DNA of 64,000 nt, from positions 7,510,328-7,574,327 of the forward strand of contig NC_086361.1 of the NCBI RefSeq assembly GCF_036324505.1, written 5' to 3'. Both the position numbers and the translations under genes were made by a program. The stretch comes from Eleginops maclovinus (Eukaryota; Chordata; Actinopteri; Perciformes; Eleginopidae). Shown in pieces: positions 27,301-41,392 of the stretch. Position 1 is the stretch's first letter. The number at the start of each line of letters is the position of its first letter. The notes under the pieces are model-generated. The model had not been told where the DNA came from. It saw only the letters and a list, made by a program, of their open reading frames with translations, and made no database searches.

Positions 27301-29389
27301 GAGAATAAGTGCTGACAAATCCGACATTTCTTCATATGAAGCATGAAATGGTTCTTGATCATTCAGGCTAACATGCCCTCGCTCTCTCACTCTCTATCAC
27401 TCTTTTTCTTTTCATTTTGTTCTCTCTAACCCCCCTGTCTCTGTCTCTCACTTTACTTTTGAAGACGTTGTCATGGTTACAAAGAAAGCTTTCCCAGAAC
27501 AGCCAGGGAAAGTGGTTGCAGAGGCGGCAAGATCTTTTTGAAGAAGAACTTTAAACCATTAGCACGCACTCGATAACAGACAGACATGCATTCACATATA
27601 TCTTCTCCAGTCGCCCTGAGGGATCCTTTCATCCTTATGTCTGTACTGGACCTTAAAGCTTCTGCATGGACTGATAAATCTATATAAAAGGACTAAAACC
27701 AGAGAATTTTTGTTAATTTTAATATAATTCTTTAGAAATCATGAATGGGAATAGAAAACATATTTCTATTTATAATAGTGTTGTACAAACCAGTTGCCTA
27801 GGGTAGATTTTCAAAGCTCTTAGAATTCATGAACATTTCAACTTGTGACAAAATGATAGAAATGCTTTCTTTTTACGATGGCCAACACCCAGGTGTAAAT
27901 GTGCTTCACTTTAAAAAATGATGCAAATGAAGAAACATCTTCACCAACTTCACAACTAATGCAAAGTAGAGGTGAGAAATGAGGTACATTTCCATTGACA
28001 GTGACTGTTGTACAATCCCGAAGCGTGAGCAAGCGCTCCAGCCCCAGATGTGTCAATTACTTTTTGGTCTCCTCATCCGTCCGTTCGTCCGTGGTTTTAT
28101 TTGCAGCGTTTAGTTCATGCAGCACTTTTAGTGAAAGCTGCGCCAAGTTGGTTAAGATGATTCTTTATTTGCATGTGTTTGGGCACATCGTTTTTGAAAG
28201 GGCAGCACGTTTGGCCAAATAGAAATGTTTTTGGTCGCTGTAATGCATATGCAACTGTCGGCCAGTGTAGTCTTTCAATGTAAAACATAATTTGATGTTT
28301 GCAGCAAGAGATGCAGCCCTTTCCAAACTCTATATATTTAGGAATGAACTCCAAATCTTGTTAAAATAAATCCATCATTCACATGTTAAATATCATTGCA
28401 AGAAATTCATTCAGCCAGTAGATCTTTTTGTTTATATTTGTTTCTGTTTATCCTAAAAATGTATGAGACCTAATAGAATCCAAGTCACAGATTTTGCCAA
28501 CATGCAGCCTCAGTGTTGCTGGCTCTCACCGTTAGGCATCAACATGAGTTTAAATGAATAAATCCAAATACCCAGCTCAATTTGTGAGCAAATTAAACCG
28601 GATTTATTCATCTTTTTCATCACCAGAAATCAGCACTCATGACACATACTTTTAGTTGCCAGGCTCAGATGGCATTCTCAGTGATAAATTATAAAAAAAA
28701 ACACAAAAACAGAGGAAATCTGGCCAATGGCAGACGAGTGAATTTAAGTAACAGACTGATCATCACTGTGAGATTATGCTAGGTGAGAAACTCTGAAGCA
28801 TGAGACTCACCAACCAACCAGCTGGCCCATGTTAGTGTCCAGCAGGTCATCCCTCTTAAGAGTGAAACAAAAGTTATTTAAATCCTTCTCAAAGAAGTCC
28901 CTTGTCGTGACAAACCTTGCTTTATCTCTTCATCTTGACCTGTAATTCACTTCACATTTAGTTTTCCTTCGGTTCTTCTTTTTTTTTTTTGTTTGTCGGC
29001 CATATGAAACAGTTGATTATTCCACTGGGAAGCTTTTTGTTCCCCCTTTGGTTTGATACGCACCAGTCACATGTCCCAGTAATGACTTCATTGATTAAAT
29101 CAGACTCTGTCTCAGCTCTGCTGATGTGCACGTACAATACAGATGGAGAGCAACATCTCCTACTGAGGCAGGTCAACCTCCTAGTTTCATTATTTCAATT
29201 TCTATTTCTTCTCCTTTATTACTCATCCCTCCAGCTGCTCTTTGTTCTACCTCATGGGTTTCAGCTAAAATTCAAAGCAGTTATCTGTGACATAAATTAA
29301 TGCCAGTTGTTGTTAATGACTGCTGTAAATGTATTTGACCTAGCTGATAGCAGCCTTTCAATTTTTCACACATATGCTATACATTGTAT

Positions 29390-29440
29390 CAGGGTTCTTG
29401 AAAGTTTTTCATGCCAAGGACCACCAAGCTGAATGAGAAA
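29390..29440 (+). mobile_element. Possible hAT-type transposon end
   Basis: The segment begins cagggttcttgaaagttttt and continues catgccaaggaccacc, the usual wording of a hAT (Charlie-like) terminus. The partner end was not located, so it is probably a truncated remnant. Confidence 0.45.
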
Positions 29441-29777
29441 TGGAGCGCCTACTACATACTTAATCGAGTTACATATTGGATAAACTGGAATACAGCATTG
29501 TGTACTGTACATTGGACTACTTGTATCTATAATATGGTTGGACGTTAAAATATACCTTTTTATGGCGCTTACAATATTAATTTATTATCATTTCATGAGG
29601 ATCAGTGCTGCACAGAGGTTTGGCTTGTGTTCGCTAGCTCACTTGAGTGCATTAGGAGCAATGGGTAACATTTAGTGAATAATATATGTGTGTATGAGAC
29701 ATATTGGAAAACAGATATGGGGCACGGACGGCATGTTGAAGACCTATTACTTTTATACAATATTTTGATTTGTCTTG

Positions 29778-29797
29778 TAGGGTTAGGGTTAGGGTTA
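29778..29797 (+). repeat. Short interstitial telomere-like repeat
   Basis: Three perfect TAGGGT units plus TA (20 bases). It is too short to be a relict telomere fusion and may be a chance or repeat-derived tract. Confidence 0.8.
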
Positions 29798-32229
29798 TAT
29801 ACTGTATGTGAAGACTATAATGAAGTAATTTAAAAATGTTGGCCAAAATACATCACCTCATTATCACTTTCAGTCCATGAGCTGAATGTGTAATGAGCTG
29901 CTCCTTTAGTAAATCAGATAGTGGATACATAGCTGCAAAGAGTGGGTTGTGCCACAAAGCAATACAGATGATTTTGTAAAAGTTTCTTAAAATATGTGCT
30001 GGTTTTTGCACTCATTATTTAGATGAATATGGTAATATTGTTTGCTGTTCCAGTGATATACCAACCACTGACACTCTCTTACATGTACTATTTGTGTTTT
30101 TCCTTTATGTTCAAGAGGCAGCTGTTGGATTCTGCCGGTAGCGAACATGTTTGTCGATCCTCACACACTCTGCCTCTCTTGTTCTCTCCATTGCACACTC
30201 TCCCTGTCTGTGCCCGTCTCCCCCTTAACTTAAATTGTTTCTCGTTTCTGTCTCTCTTATTCTGTTGCCAGCTGTCTCTTTCTTCTTTTTCATCTTCTCT
30301 TTTGCTCCTAGCACCTTCTACCCTCTCCTGCTGTCTCTTCCCACTTGCTAGGTGCTGTCACCTCTGCTTCGCTGCTCCTCTGCACTGTACTGTACTCACT
30401 GCATGAGAAATTTCACATGGTAGGGAATAATGAGGAAGCACAGGTGGAAAGACAGGATGAGGAATAAAGGATAGAGGAGGTGAGAGGAAAAGAAGGGAGG
30501 ATTATAGTAGCCGCTCCCGGCAGAGGTGATGGAGATACCTCTGACACTCTGAGCCTCAAGGCTGGTGTTTTTCCACTGTTTGCTGAGGTAAAACTAGGTG
30601 AAAGAGAAATGCTAGAGTCCTCAGGGACTCCAGATGTCAGTTAACATCAGGTGCTCTAAGGTGCAGCAGCAGATCTTCTCGTACAAAACTCCTTCCAGGG
30701 AAACCAAACACTTTCCAGTCACGGAATAGGTGAACATGAATTCAGAGGAATAGACACGAGTACCTTTTTGTTTAAGTGCCTTCGGAGATTGCATGGTTAT
30801 TTGAGGTTACATCTGTAGCTGACGTGTTGAACGTGCTCCAGCTGGATTTTTATTTCAGCAGCTGCAGGGCAACACGATAATATACATTGATATTCTGACT
30901 CTGAGATAATGGCTGTCTCACTGCTTACCTATCAGACACTTGATGGATGATAAAGGAGACTGCTGCAAAGCACCACAGTATGATTATATGGTAGGGTAGC
31001 ATAAAAATACAACCCGGGAGCAAATCAGGCTCAACTTCCTTGTTGGCTTGAGTGCAAGTTACAATTTCAGTGTCTGGATTCCTGCTGAATAATATTATTT
31101 ATTATTGTTGGTAATAACAAGCGACAGATGCTATTCAATTTTACCTCAATGAATATTTCCTGAATTTATTGTGCAGTGAATTAGCTGTCTCGGATATACT
31201 CCAGGACTACATAAGCATACCATAAGGGAAGCCAATATCTCTCTACCAATTAGTGAACTGCCCATTTGTTTTGGATTCAGAGTTGACCTTAATGTTACCC
31301 TTTGGGAAATCAAGCCAAAGTGAATCCACGGTGCAGAAAAGATTGTGACTTTTCCGTCAGCTGCACCTATAGGAGCTGCATCTCATTTCCTTAACAATAG
31401 CAGGGATAAGCTCATACCCTTATTAGTATTAGAAAGCAGAATATAATAGCTGGGATATGCATATAAAATCCTGATTTCCAGCTTCTGTAACCTGCTATTT
31501 AATTCTGTTTTTCATTATTTCTACTCCCTGCTGCATTTGATGCATAATTCACAGTCAACAAATGAATCCCACAGAAATCCCATAGTGGACCATTAAGGAT
31601 TATGGGCTGGTAAAATGTGAAATAAAGTAGGCAGCTTCTTTGGTGTGGTTCTATTCACAGTAGGGGTCAAACCTTGGACCTATTTCTTTACGCTTTGTTT
31701 CAATTTTGATTGTATTTACTCTCTGAAGCGGCATGTAACTAACCAGTAATGCTTTTTGTTCAAATTTTAATTGAGATTCGGTCCTAGAAAACATTTAGCT
31801 TCCTCTCACAAATTAAATTGCCTCTCAGCTGAGAGGTTTTCAGGTTTTTTTTACCCAAGCACTGAGTTCTCGACTTATCCACACATTTAAAACACATTGA
31901 GCTGTTTTTTTGGATAAATGGGGCACCTGGTAAATTTAGAATTCATTCAACAATGCATCCCTCTTGTTAGATAACAATATTTCTTGTTTCTGAGTTAAAT
32001 TTCCGAAGCAGGTTGTGGAAAATTTGCCCAGCTTCGGGTTCACTGTCACTATTACAAAGACCTCTTTACAACACGGATAAGGACACAAGCGATACTTACT
32101 TTGCCACCTCCTTTTTTTCCGTCAAAAAAAACCCTACATTTATTTTAAAAATCTTCCACCTCCCATTGCGCTTATCTTTTCAAATAATAATAGCAGGTAC
32201 TTTCTGTCTTCCTTTGTGGATGAAATGAG

Positions 32230-32440
32230 ATGTAATGGCAGTACTAGTAGTAGGCTAACCAAAGGGTTGCCATTTCAAGTCCTGATTGGAACAACAACAA
32301 AAAAGCAGTGAGAACGGGTAGCTGGAGAGGTGCCAATTAACCTTCTGGGCACTGCTGAGGGGTCCTTGAGCGAGGCATTGAACCTCCAACTCCTAACTGT
32401 TCCCTGGCAGCCTGTTTGCTCTGACACCTCTTATGAATGT
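32230..32440 (+). mobile_element. tRNA-derived SINE copy
   Basis: A B-box-like ggttgccatttcaagtcctg (32265-32284) is followed by a region reading gtgccaattaaccttctggg, then cactgctgaggggtccttga and gcgaggcattgaacc. This is the common body of fish SINEs with a tRNA-like head. The A box is degenerate and no target duplication was fixed. Confidence 0.6.
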
Positions 32441-34119
32441 GTTTTTTTTTTATATCTTGGAGATAAAAAAGTGCTTTCTTTTTAATTTTTCTTCTGTTTT
32501 CTATACATTCTTTTTTTTTTACCCCTCAAACTATTTGGGCTGTTTCTGCCCTAGTCCCATACAAGACCTCATTGATCTGGTCAATGTTAAGATAGTTCCC
32601 AACTTCTATACTTAGCTTCTGTTTTTTTGTCCATGCCTAGACTTTATTAAAAGTCATTCTTAGCATATTGCTAACATGCAGTTAAAATTTAAACATCATA
32701 CTTTGAACCATCACTTAAAAAAATACAATATGCCCACATCCAAGCTGCCTTTTATCTAAAAACAAATTTGAAAAACATGTTGCCGTTTGACGTTTCAAAT
32801 GTTTCCAATCTGAATCCTGTCATTCCGCTGAAACAGCTCTTTTCAAAGTCCAGAATGACATAACGATGTTTTCTGATGTGGGTGAATGCTCTGTTTTGTT
32901 GCTGCTGTGTCTTAGTGCAGCGACACAATGGCTGTTTTGCACACTTTCCATACGTTTTGTCTGTCTTGAAGTGTGATTGCAGTTGATTAAGAGTTATCTA
33001 AGATGCTGAGGGGTTTTCATCCAATGAGGCTGCCTGTGTGTTTGTGGAGTGGTTTTATTAGAAAGCTTTGATGTGCTTTTTTCAAGATGCTTTTAAGGTA
33101 GATATTTTATTAAAAACATCAAAGGTAAAGCTCTCTCTTTCTCTCTCACACTATCTCTGTTTCACAACGAGGCTCTTTGCTTTTTGTTTTGTCCTGGTAT
33201 TCTCAAGTATTGGTCCTCCAATGTTTACTCTCTTTCTGCTTTTCACCCCGTATTACTCTTCTCTGTAAACCTCCTGCTGTGTGTGACACGAGAAAGCAGC
33301 AGAAGACGGGGGAAACATTTTGGCAAATTCTGCACTTCATGTCATCTCTCCCACCCTGTGTAACCTCTTCTCGAGTATTTGCCTCCCCCACGGTCTTTAC
33401 ACCTCAACAATGTGATTTCCTCTCATCTCAACAGAAATGTGTTTTAGCGAACAATCCCTGATGTTTGTTCCCCCGCAGTGAAGGTCTCGCCTTTCACTCC
33501 ATTGCTTTGATTACTTGACTTCTCTTTTCTTATTTGATTCCTTTCTTTCCTTAAAATGTTATATGGTAACACATTGCTTGATGTTTTTTCTTTACTGTAC
33601 TTTTCAGAAAGTATTTTAAGATATTACGGTTTGATAGATGCTTTTTTCAAAACGTACAATTGCGTACAACTTAAAGTAACAAGAGCGAGTTTTGAAACAA
33701 AGACTAAGTTCAAAGGATTATTTTCAACTCCCATTTCATTGATATTCTGAGCATATTAGTCAACATTACATTACATGCAGGTTGTCCTCTACATTGTTGC
33801 CCTACATTTTTTAACCATTAATATATTTCTGGTGTTGGACCCAATGATCTCTAACAGTCAAACAATCAGAATTTATCATCTGATTCATCTTCCTACAAGA
33901 CTTGCACAACATTTAGCTACAACAACAAAAAATGGCAACAGAAAAAAAGAACATTTAAGAAGCCGTAAAAGTTGTGTTGAATCCACTTAACATATATCTG
34001 TAATGACACACAGTAGGACTACTTTTATGGGACATGGTGCATTGTTAACCAAACCAATGTTTCCCTTACTTGGACTCCCGTCTCTTATTTCACCTGTTTA
34101 TTCCTGTTTCCTCTCACAG

Positions 34120-34234
34120 GTACTTCACCAACATATCCATCGGTGGGCGGGATTATTCCTTTAACAGTGACGGCTACCTGTCCAATCCGCTGCTCGATGT
34201 GATCTCCTACACCAATGGGAGGGGCTGGGAAGAG
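34120..34234 (+). CDS. grin2d: GluN2D-like exon 3 of 7 in window (end of amino-terminal domain, start of linker)
   Basis: The acceptor is ctcacag and the donor is gttagt. The first base completes an Arg codon, and the exon then reads [15 protein letters not shown] and on to GRGWEE, ending on a codon boundary. The pattern RYxxNxxxxxRxxSFxxDGxxxNPxLxVIS is the conserved GluN2 strand leading out of the amino-terminal domain. It includes the NIS sequon at the conserved glycosylation position. The exon is only 115 bp and is isolated by a 24-kb intron upstream and a 7-kb intron downstream. It would be hard to find without the family pattern, but the reading frame through the junctions is unambiguous. 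Confidence 0.93.
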
Positions 34235-37200
34235 GTTAGTACACAGCTGTGCAAGTTAGCATCAATTATAATAGCACGGCGGCTAGACTGACTAACTGCA
34301 ATTTCACAGTCCATCAAACATGCTAACTCATCACTGCTCAGTTTCACCTTTCTGCTGTCTCACTGTCCCCCCCCCCCCCTTCTTTTCTTTCCCACATCTC
34401 ATTAGAGCGCTTCTAACCCCCCTCCCTTCATCCTCTCCCTCTACTCTTTCGTCACGGTTTGTCAGCCTTGTTAGCTAGCGCTAACTCACACTCCAATACC
34501 CTCTTCATCAGGGGCCACGTGTAGCAGTTGTACAGTAATAGCACCAGATCTAAGGTCTTCCCTCAGAGGGCGCTTTCAATTCCTCCAGCCTCCCCTCGAC
34601 CTGAGAAAAACAAGAAACCTTTCTGTTCCATCCCGCTGTGTTCCATTTGCTCCTGACCTTTTATGACTCAATATGTTTATTGTTGAGTGCAAACTCACGT
34701 CCCCTTTCATTTAAAGGATGATAACCAAAAAGTAAAAAAAACAAACAAAGAAATTGACCTTTAAAAGAAGGAAATCATGTTGTTCTACCAGGGCAGCATC
34801 AGTAAGAGTCCTTCGATTTCAGTGTTTGTAGTTCTTCACCTTCCTGTAAACATTGTCTGAAAGAATGGTTAGCTGGCTGGCTTTTTTGTGATTGGCCAAA
34901 AGCTTAGAGATGTACTGCCCCAGACAATGTGTTGTAGCCCTAGCCAACAGAAGTGTGAGTGTTACATAGTGATGTCGTCATGTTTACAGAAGTACAAAGT
35001 GAACCTTTTAAACTTTGCAGGCTTTTTAAATGCACGAAACCCTATGCACACACTACAGGAAAGGGAAAATCCCCATAAGCATAATAAGGCCCTTTTAATA
35101 TCCGTTCTATAAGAGAATGATGACCAAAGGATTCATATAAGAGCGCGTTAAATAGGAGCTGAGGAATACGTAAACTTAATTCATGTCAGAAGTTACTTTA
35201 AGCAGGATTTGTGTGCAAACTACACCTGCCTTAGCAGAGTGGATGCTAGAAATATAGATTTATGCTCCTGGTTTTGGAATAAAATAAGCAATGTGTTATG
35301 GATACAATGCTCTGTGCCAAAAATCTTTAGAAAGCAAAACTCCAAAGGTTGAGTTTTCAAAGCTCATTACTTTATTTCATTAGCTGCTGTTTCTTAAACT
35401 GTGCAATGGTTGAAAACAATCTAAAAGGAAATAGGTAGAAACTACAGACATTGGAGACTTTAACTCATTTTTGATGACAAATGGGTCGGTCCTCATATGC
35501 CCTTATATGTTTTATTCCCTCTGATTTGAACTGGCTTATCAATTGTCAATACTTGTGATAACCTACATTGACTTGTCATTGTTGCATAATGTTTCTCTTT
35601 CTGGATGCTGTTTGAAAATCTGAATTACTTTTGGCAAATTGCATCCCAAAAGCCTTGGACTGAATATTGGGGGTTTGCAGAATCTTAGAAATTGTGCATA
35701 TAATGATCTAAAATTGACCCTAATCTTGTTTTGCAGAAGATAACACGACTCAGAGCAAGATTCAGTTCAGTTGAAATATTAAAGTTACTCACAAAACTAG
35801 GTTTAAAACCTGAAAAAGGCAGAATTCATGAACAATGAAAGTGCTGTCTGTTATCATTTGATTGCTGAACAAGGGGCATTTATTTTTGGAGAGTGTGTCA
35901 GCTATTTTATTCCTGATTTTAGGTCTTCTGTACTGCACTATGTATTTTCTCTGTTTTTCGGTTTTTAAAAACACAGCCTGTATTTCTTTTGACATTACAG
36001 AAAAGCTGAATATTGCAATAGTCAAGCTTCAACTCGCACTTATTCCTCTGTGGGAATAGTAGTGCAGTTTTCTGCCCTTTTCTGTTCCAGTTCACCATTA
36101 CTGTATTCAATTTTCAATGAACAAAAGCTGAGATACTGACACAGGAGACAGGTTACAGTCTTATACTCCATGGGTTGGGAAAAGACAGAGAAAAGAAACT
36201 GGCTACAGTTGGTAGAAAAACTGACAGATAAGAGTTTCATTTGCACTTCTGTTCTCCAAAGACGATTCCTGTGCTGTTCTTTTGTATCCGAACCCCTTCA
36301 CCTAAGATATTACAATATTTTGTGATTTTACCTACATTTTTATCCTTTTTTTGAAATAGCCTGACATGTGGTCCTTCTCTTAGAATGCTCAATAACGAGC
36401 ACAAAATACATCAACTGTAAAACTACAATAATATATTTTTATATCAACAATTGACGTTATGAATTTCTAATGTTGAAAGGGTTCACTTATTGTACAACAT
36501 TTTTGGAAAATGATTGCCAGACTCTGCAGTTCCACTTGGCTCTACAGAGTGTTCTCTAACCAACATATCATCAGTGTTTATCAGCCATAAAATGGGTGTT
36601 GAAATCAGCAAGAAATCAGAGTTTCAAAACAACATTTGTCCTCTACCAGAGGTCCAAGGAAGTACAAGATGAAGTCATACTAAACATTATTATCGGCATT
36701 GTTAAAAGTTAATAATTGGCAGAAGATACCAGCACATGTTTATAGCATATAGCAAACTCCCTTTACTCACCAGCTTCATATTAGGGCACACTGTATTTTG
36801 AAAAATAAATGTTACAACCTTTTATAATGTTACTTTCCCTTAGCCATTTCCAGGCAATGACTTGAAGGTCTATGGGAAGTGACTGTTATGTGAGAGCTTA
36901 GACCTGAGGGTTAATGGGCAAGCAAAGGACATACATTGCAGATGCAATTCCCTCAGAGACCAACACTTGACCCTGACGGCTCAGGGATTTTTTCTACTTT
37001 AATTGTGTGAACATCCCTGTTTCCCAGAAGAATATTTGCTGAGTTAACCTCTCCTGAACTGAATCATAGAGTTTATTTGCCGAGCACAGCAACCTGAGGG
37101 CAGCTGAACAAGAGCAGGTTTTATAGACGTGGAACTGTGTTCATCAAGGGTCTCAGGGTCAGAACATTTGGTTTTGCTTTAGAGAAATGAACATATTAAG

Positions 37201-40200
37201 ACGTCTTTAAAATGCCAAGCCCGTTTGGCAATTAACGTATTTCAAATTTAACAACCAAACCCTGCAGCTCAAATTTCAAACCAAATCAATAATTTGCGTG
37301 TTTTGTGATCATATTTGATCCTTTTATAGGCATCATTACCAGGGCAAACACTAGCAAAGATGAACATTCTTTAAATATGCTTATGGAGGCAGGAGTAGTG
37401 ATGTTTGGGCTAAATGTTCCATGCATTATCCATTGAATCTTCCTGTATAACTAAAAAAATAACAGTTTAATCTTCTTGTATATTTCAATAAATAAGGTTA
37501 GATCACAGTCTATCTGGAAAAACTTAAGAAAAGATGATTTACATTTTGTCAGATACATTTCCAAATGTCCTTTATAGTATGATAATAATAATAACAATAA
37601 CAACAATAATAAAATTCGTTTTGATGCTTTCATTCATGTTATGCCATAATATTCATAACATTGTATTGTCTGCATGCTTCAATAGAGATCATATTGAAGT
37701 CTTTTGTTTGTTTTTTGTTGTTTTGCTGCCAAGAAAGACTTCAGTCATACATTTCGAGCATCTCATTCTGTGATTTTTCTGTAGTAGGTTGTTATGCGAT
37801 ACAACAAAACAGAAAGTATTTTCTTTTGGTTTGCTCTTAGATACGAAGTTTGCCAAGTGAAGTATACACTGGATCAATGAGAATAAAAGAAAGGACTCAG
37901 TACCTGAAATCCTAAACAACACAGAGCTGATTCCCATTATTGTACCATTTCAAGCTGCATTAGGATGTATATGTAGGAAGAGTAATCTTAAAGTGATTTC
38001 AATAATTCAGCAGGCAATACTCAAAGGATCAGGCTTTTCCCTGGCATGCACTCCAAACCCATTTTGGTTTGTATCAAACCTGCAGGAAGACTGTTGTACA
38101 CAAAAAACACAGACATTGTTTGTTAAAAAGCTTCATTCTGTTTGATAATTAACCAGGATTGACTGTAGTGTTGGGTGAGCATGTCTGTAAATTGTATCAA
38201 CAGCTTTGATTGAGACAATATAAATAAACAAACCTTCTTTTTGTATATAAAAAAAATCATGCAGACCAAGTAGGGTGGCAATAAGACTAGAAAATTAATG
38301 GAAAAGTGTCATAATGGTACATTGATCATTGATCACACACAATTAGCAGACATCAGACATTACTTAAGACATACTGTATATTATATAGAGCAGATCAATC
38401 TGCAATATAGGCTTGAGAAAATGTATATAAATAAGCTAATTCAATCTATATAATACAACATTACGTATGTATTAAGTATTCTAATTGAAAAAATGATGGT
38501 CCTGACATAAGAATAAATCTTAAGCTCAGCCATAGTGACCTTGACATATTTAACTTTCCATGTCTCCTCATATCCATATTTGGTGCAAATTGATATTTAA
38601 AAAAATATAAACATTCAACATTCAGTTTAGCAATACCACATTGAACAACTCCCCATTTTTTAAAAACGTTATTTGTTCCAGCTCAGTTGACACTATTATT
38701 TGACATGTTTCATAAGTTTCTCATTTCTGCAGCTAGTTAGAATTTATAAGCAATTTCTCTTGCAGGCCAATTTTGTACTCGAGTTGTTTACTACAATTCA
38801 CAGCTGTTTTGCACTCAGAACGGACTGGCAGAGTGAAAATAGATGCAGAAATCACTTAAAGTAGTAATGAATCCAATGCTGGCGGAGGTGCATGGATGAA
38901 TGCACGCCCATTGATGCTTCGCTCTCACTGCTTCCAGTCCTTCAGTGATTATTACAACTGAGGACGGGCTGTGTTTTTTATTATTACTGTTCGAAGGATT
39001 TCGGAAATGCAATGGCCAATCTTTTCTGCCCCTGAAAATTATATTTTAAAGTAGAGTGCAGTAACTTTTCAGCATTGAGATAAATAACAAGGTCATTGTT
39101 ATATATTATGTGTCGGTTCTAAAAGAGCCTTGACTCCCTGCGGGCATTTAAAGTCCTACCAAAGTCTATAATGAGAACTGAAAAGCACAGAAGCAGACAG
39201 GAAGTCCAGACTGCAAAATATTCAAAAAGAATAATGATTTCCAGAATTTACAATAAGAATGAAACATTATACCTTACTCGATACTGAAGTTTACAAGGTT
39301 AAAGATGGCCAAATTGGTAAATTGCCTCAGACCAATCCCCAGTAATATGATTGTGGTGATACATGTAAATTATTCAAATGTTTTTGTTGTCTAAACTCCT
39401 CCTACAGCATGTGACCATTTTTGTTATCCTGAACTCATATTATGTCCGTGAAAATATCTACCAAGCAATTAACGCAATAAGTGGCCACCTTGTGCCAGTG
39501 CCAGACTTATTTCAGTGAATTGATTATTTTGTCATCCAATGACAGAACAGTTTTTACAATTGCTATTATCATTACCGTCTCTTTGGTCTGTTTATGAAAA
39601 GGTTGTTTAGGGACTACGCCAACGGTTTAAGCAACTGAGGTGCTGCTTTGCTGACGTAATTGATGCACGCTTTAGCTTGTCAGATGTATAAAAGTCAGAT
39701 TTCAAATCGAACACTTTGTTCATTTATTTTGTTACATTATATTCCATCACCTTACAAAAATGACCCCTATAAGACAATAACTTCACTAGCCAAATCTACA
39801 TCAGCTTATGCGTGTGTATGCCCGCATGTGTATGGTCAAAAACTCTTTAGACTTTCCGGCAGAACTTGAGAACATTGGTTCCTGGATTGCATTTGTTTGG
39901 AATGACCATTGGATTTATTAAAGTAAATTTGGGTTGTAATGTGTTAATTAAAGTCAGATTATTTAAAGACTCTACAAAGCATTTTCAGTGGAACAAGAGA
40001 AAAAGTATTGATTGTTCGAAATAAATGCATATTAGAGTGTTATAGTGATGCATCCTTTACTATCAAGTCCTCTGAGCAGTGTACCCAAGATTCATGATTG
40101 TAATAGATAAGAACAAGGAGACAAACATAATTACCACTTAGTTCGAGTTCTTCAAACCTAAACAGGTGCAATTTGTGTGCAAACGCAATATGACAGCACA

Positions 40201-41186
40201 GCTTAAAAAAGGCACACAAAAAAAGGGCCAGATTTGCAGTGTTGTGGCTACAAATCCATCCAGTAACATCCTTGGTTAATGCAAACATATTTGTTTACAC
40301 ATGTAGGTCACTGTGACACTGTAAACTGTCTCTTTGGTCTGAATATCAGCTCCTCAGCTTAGTTAACATGAACAAACTTTCATTATGCAACACAACCAAA
40401 TGACCCATAACTGTGCAGGAAAAGAGGAATAAAAAAGATGCAAAGGACTAAACACTTTAACAGAAAACAGTGATCATCTTCAGAGACGTAAATAGATGGA
40501 TAGGCTGAGGGATCTCCCATAACACACTTTACCATTTTGTGATCACAGTTGTCAGTTCCCTGTCATGGTTTGATAAGTAATGGTCCCTTGTAGCTTAGTG
40601 AAGAGCTAAAGATATAAATCCCAAACAAAAAGAAAAACAAGGCCCCAGAATGAACTTACATTTAGTTAGACATTTATATAACTCCAGTGCCCATTCAGAA
40701 AGTGCTTGTGGGTTTAAAGGTAATCTATTTACGCATTTACCGTAGAAACACATGAGTCGAAAGCTACCCTGAATAAAATTAAGGCTCATTGTTATGTGTA
40801 TGCCCCAGGTTTATGAATGCTTTGGAAGTAGGACAACAATCAGACTTTCACACAGATAGAATCATATTCATATAAAGGACGATGCAGGTTTGAAGCAGAG
40901 GTTATACATTGTTAACCACATTGCTCCCAATTATAACCTACAGTAGTGACCATGACAACTTTTCACCTGCAAATCAGCCAATGTGTGCTAATCGGGCTGT
41001 GTTCTTATCTGATACTTAGCTAGCCTATTAGGTACAATGATTTAGCCATTCACGGACACAAAACACAAAACTGATCAGATTTGTAATTGATCAAATGACT
41101 GAAACAGTCCAGAGAAGCAGTCTGTTCCAGAGCCAAAGTAGTCCAAAGCCCCTAGCATCTGTGTTTGTCTGTTTCCTTCTAATTAG
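34235..41186 (+). other. Intron between exons 34120-34234 and 41187-41392
   Basis: A 6.95-kb intron. It has a short C-run (34367-34379), one truncated copy of the dispersed repeat (about 34850-35098) and an ATT/ACA-rich simple stretch near 37580-37612. The rest is AT-rich, with no exon-like open frame that I can support. Confidence 0.85.
34850..35098 (+). mobile_element. Dispersed repeat family A, copy 3 (5'-truncated)
   Basis: Begins around ggttagctggctggc and includes agcttagagatgt and gtgtgagtgttacatagtga. It ends at acactacaggaaa ... cataataaggcccttt, the fullest form of the 3' end among the four copies. The first half of the element is not recognisable. Confidence 0.65.
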
Positions 41187-41392
41187 GTTGGCTGGTGGGA
41201 AAATGGACACCTGCGTCTGCGTTACCATCCCTGGTCTCGTTACGGCTCGTTCCTGAAGCCTCTAGATGACTCCCAGCACCTCCGAGTGGTTACCCTGGAG
41301 GAGAGGCCATTTGTTATTGTGGAGCCGGCTGACCCAGGCACCAGCTCCTGCATCCGAGACTCTGTACCCTGTCGAATGCCTGTCAATACCAG
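41187..41392 (+). CDS. grin2d: GluN2D-like exon 4 of 7 in window (linker and start of ligand-binding S1)
   Basis: The acceptor is aattag and the donor is gtaacg. It enters in phase 0 with [20 protein letters not shown] and leaves two bases over. After the amino-terminal to ligand-binding linker comes the first S1 strand ([16 protein letters not shown]), then CIRDSVPC. These two cysteines are those that in GluN2 subunits pair with the CC of the next exon to form the loop-1 disulfides. The conserved GluN2 signature TLEExPFVIVE is present. Near the end MPVNT joins the next exon to give an NTS sequon. No frame damage is seen. Confidence 0.95.

Noticed and set aside
30023..30406. 127-codon plus-strand frame rich in Leu, Ser and Cys
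   Set aside because: It runs through a pyrimidine-rich low-complexity tract, which tends to stay open and gives Leu/Ser/Pro-rich translations. No domain seen.
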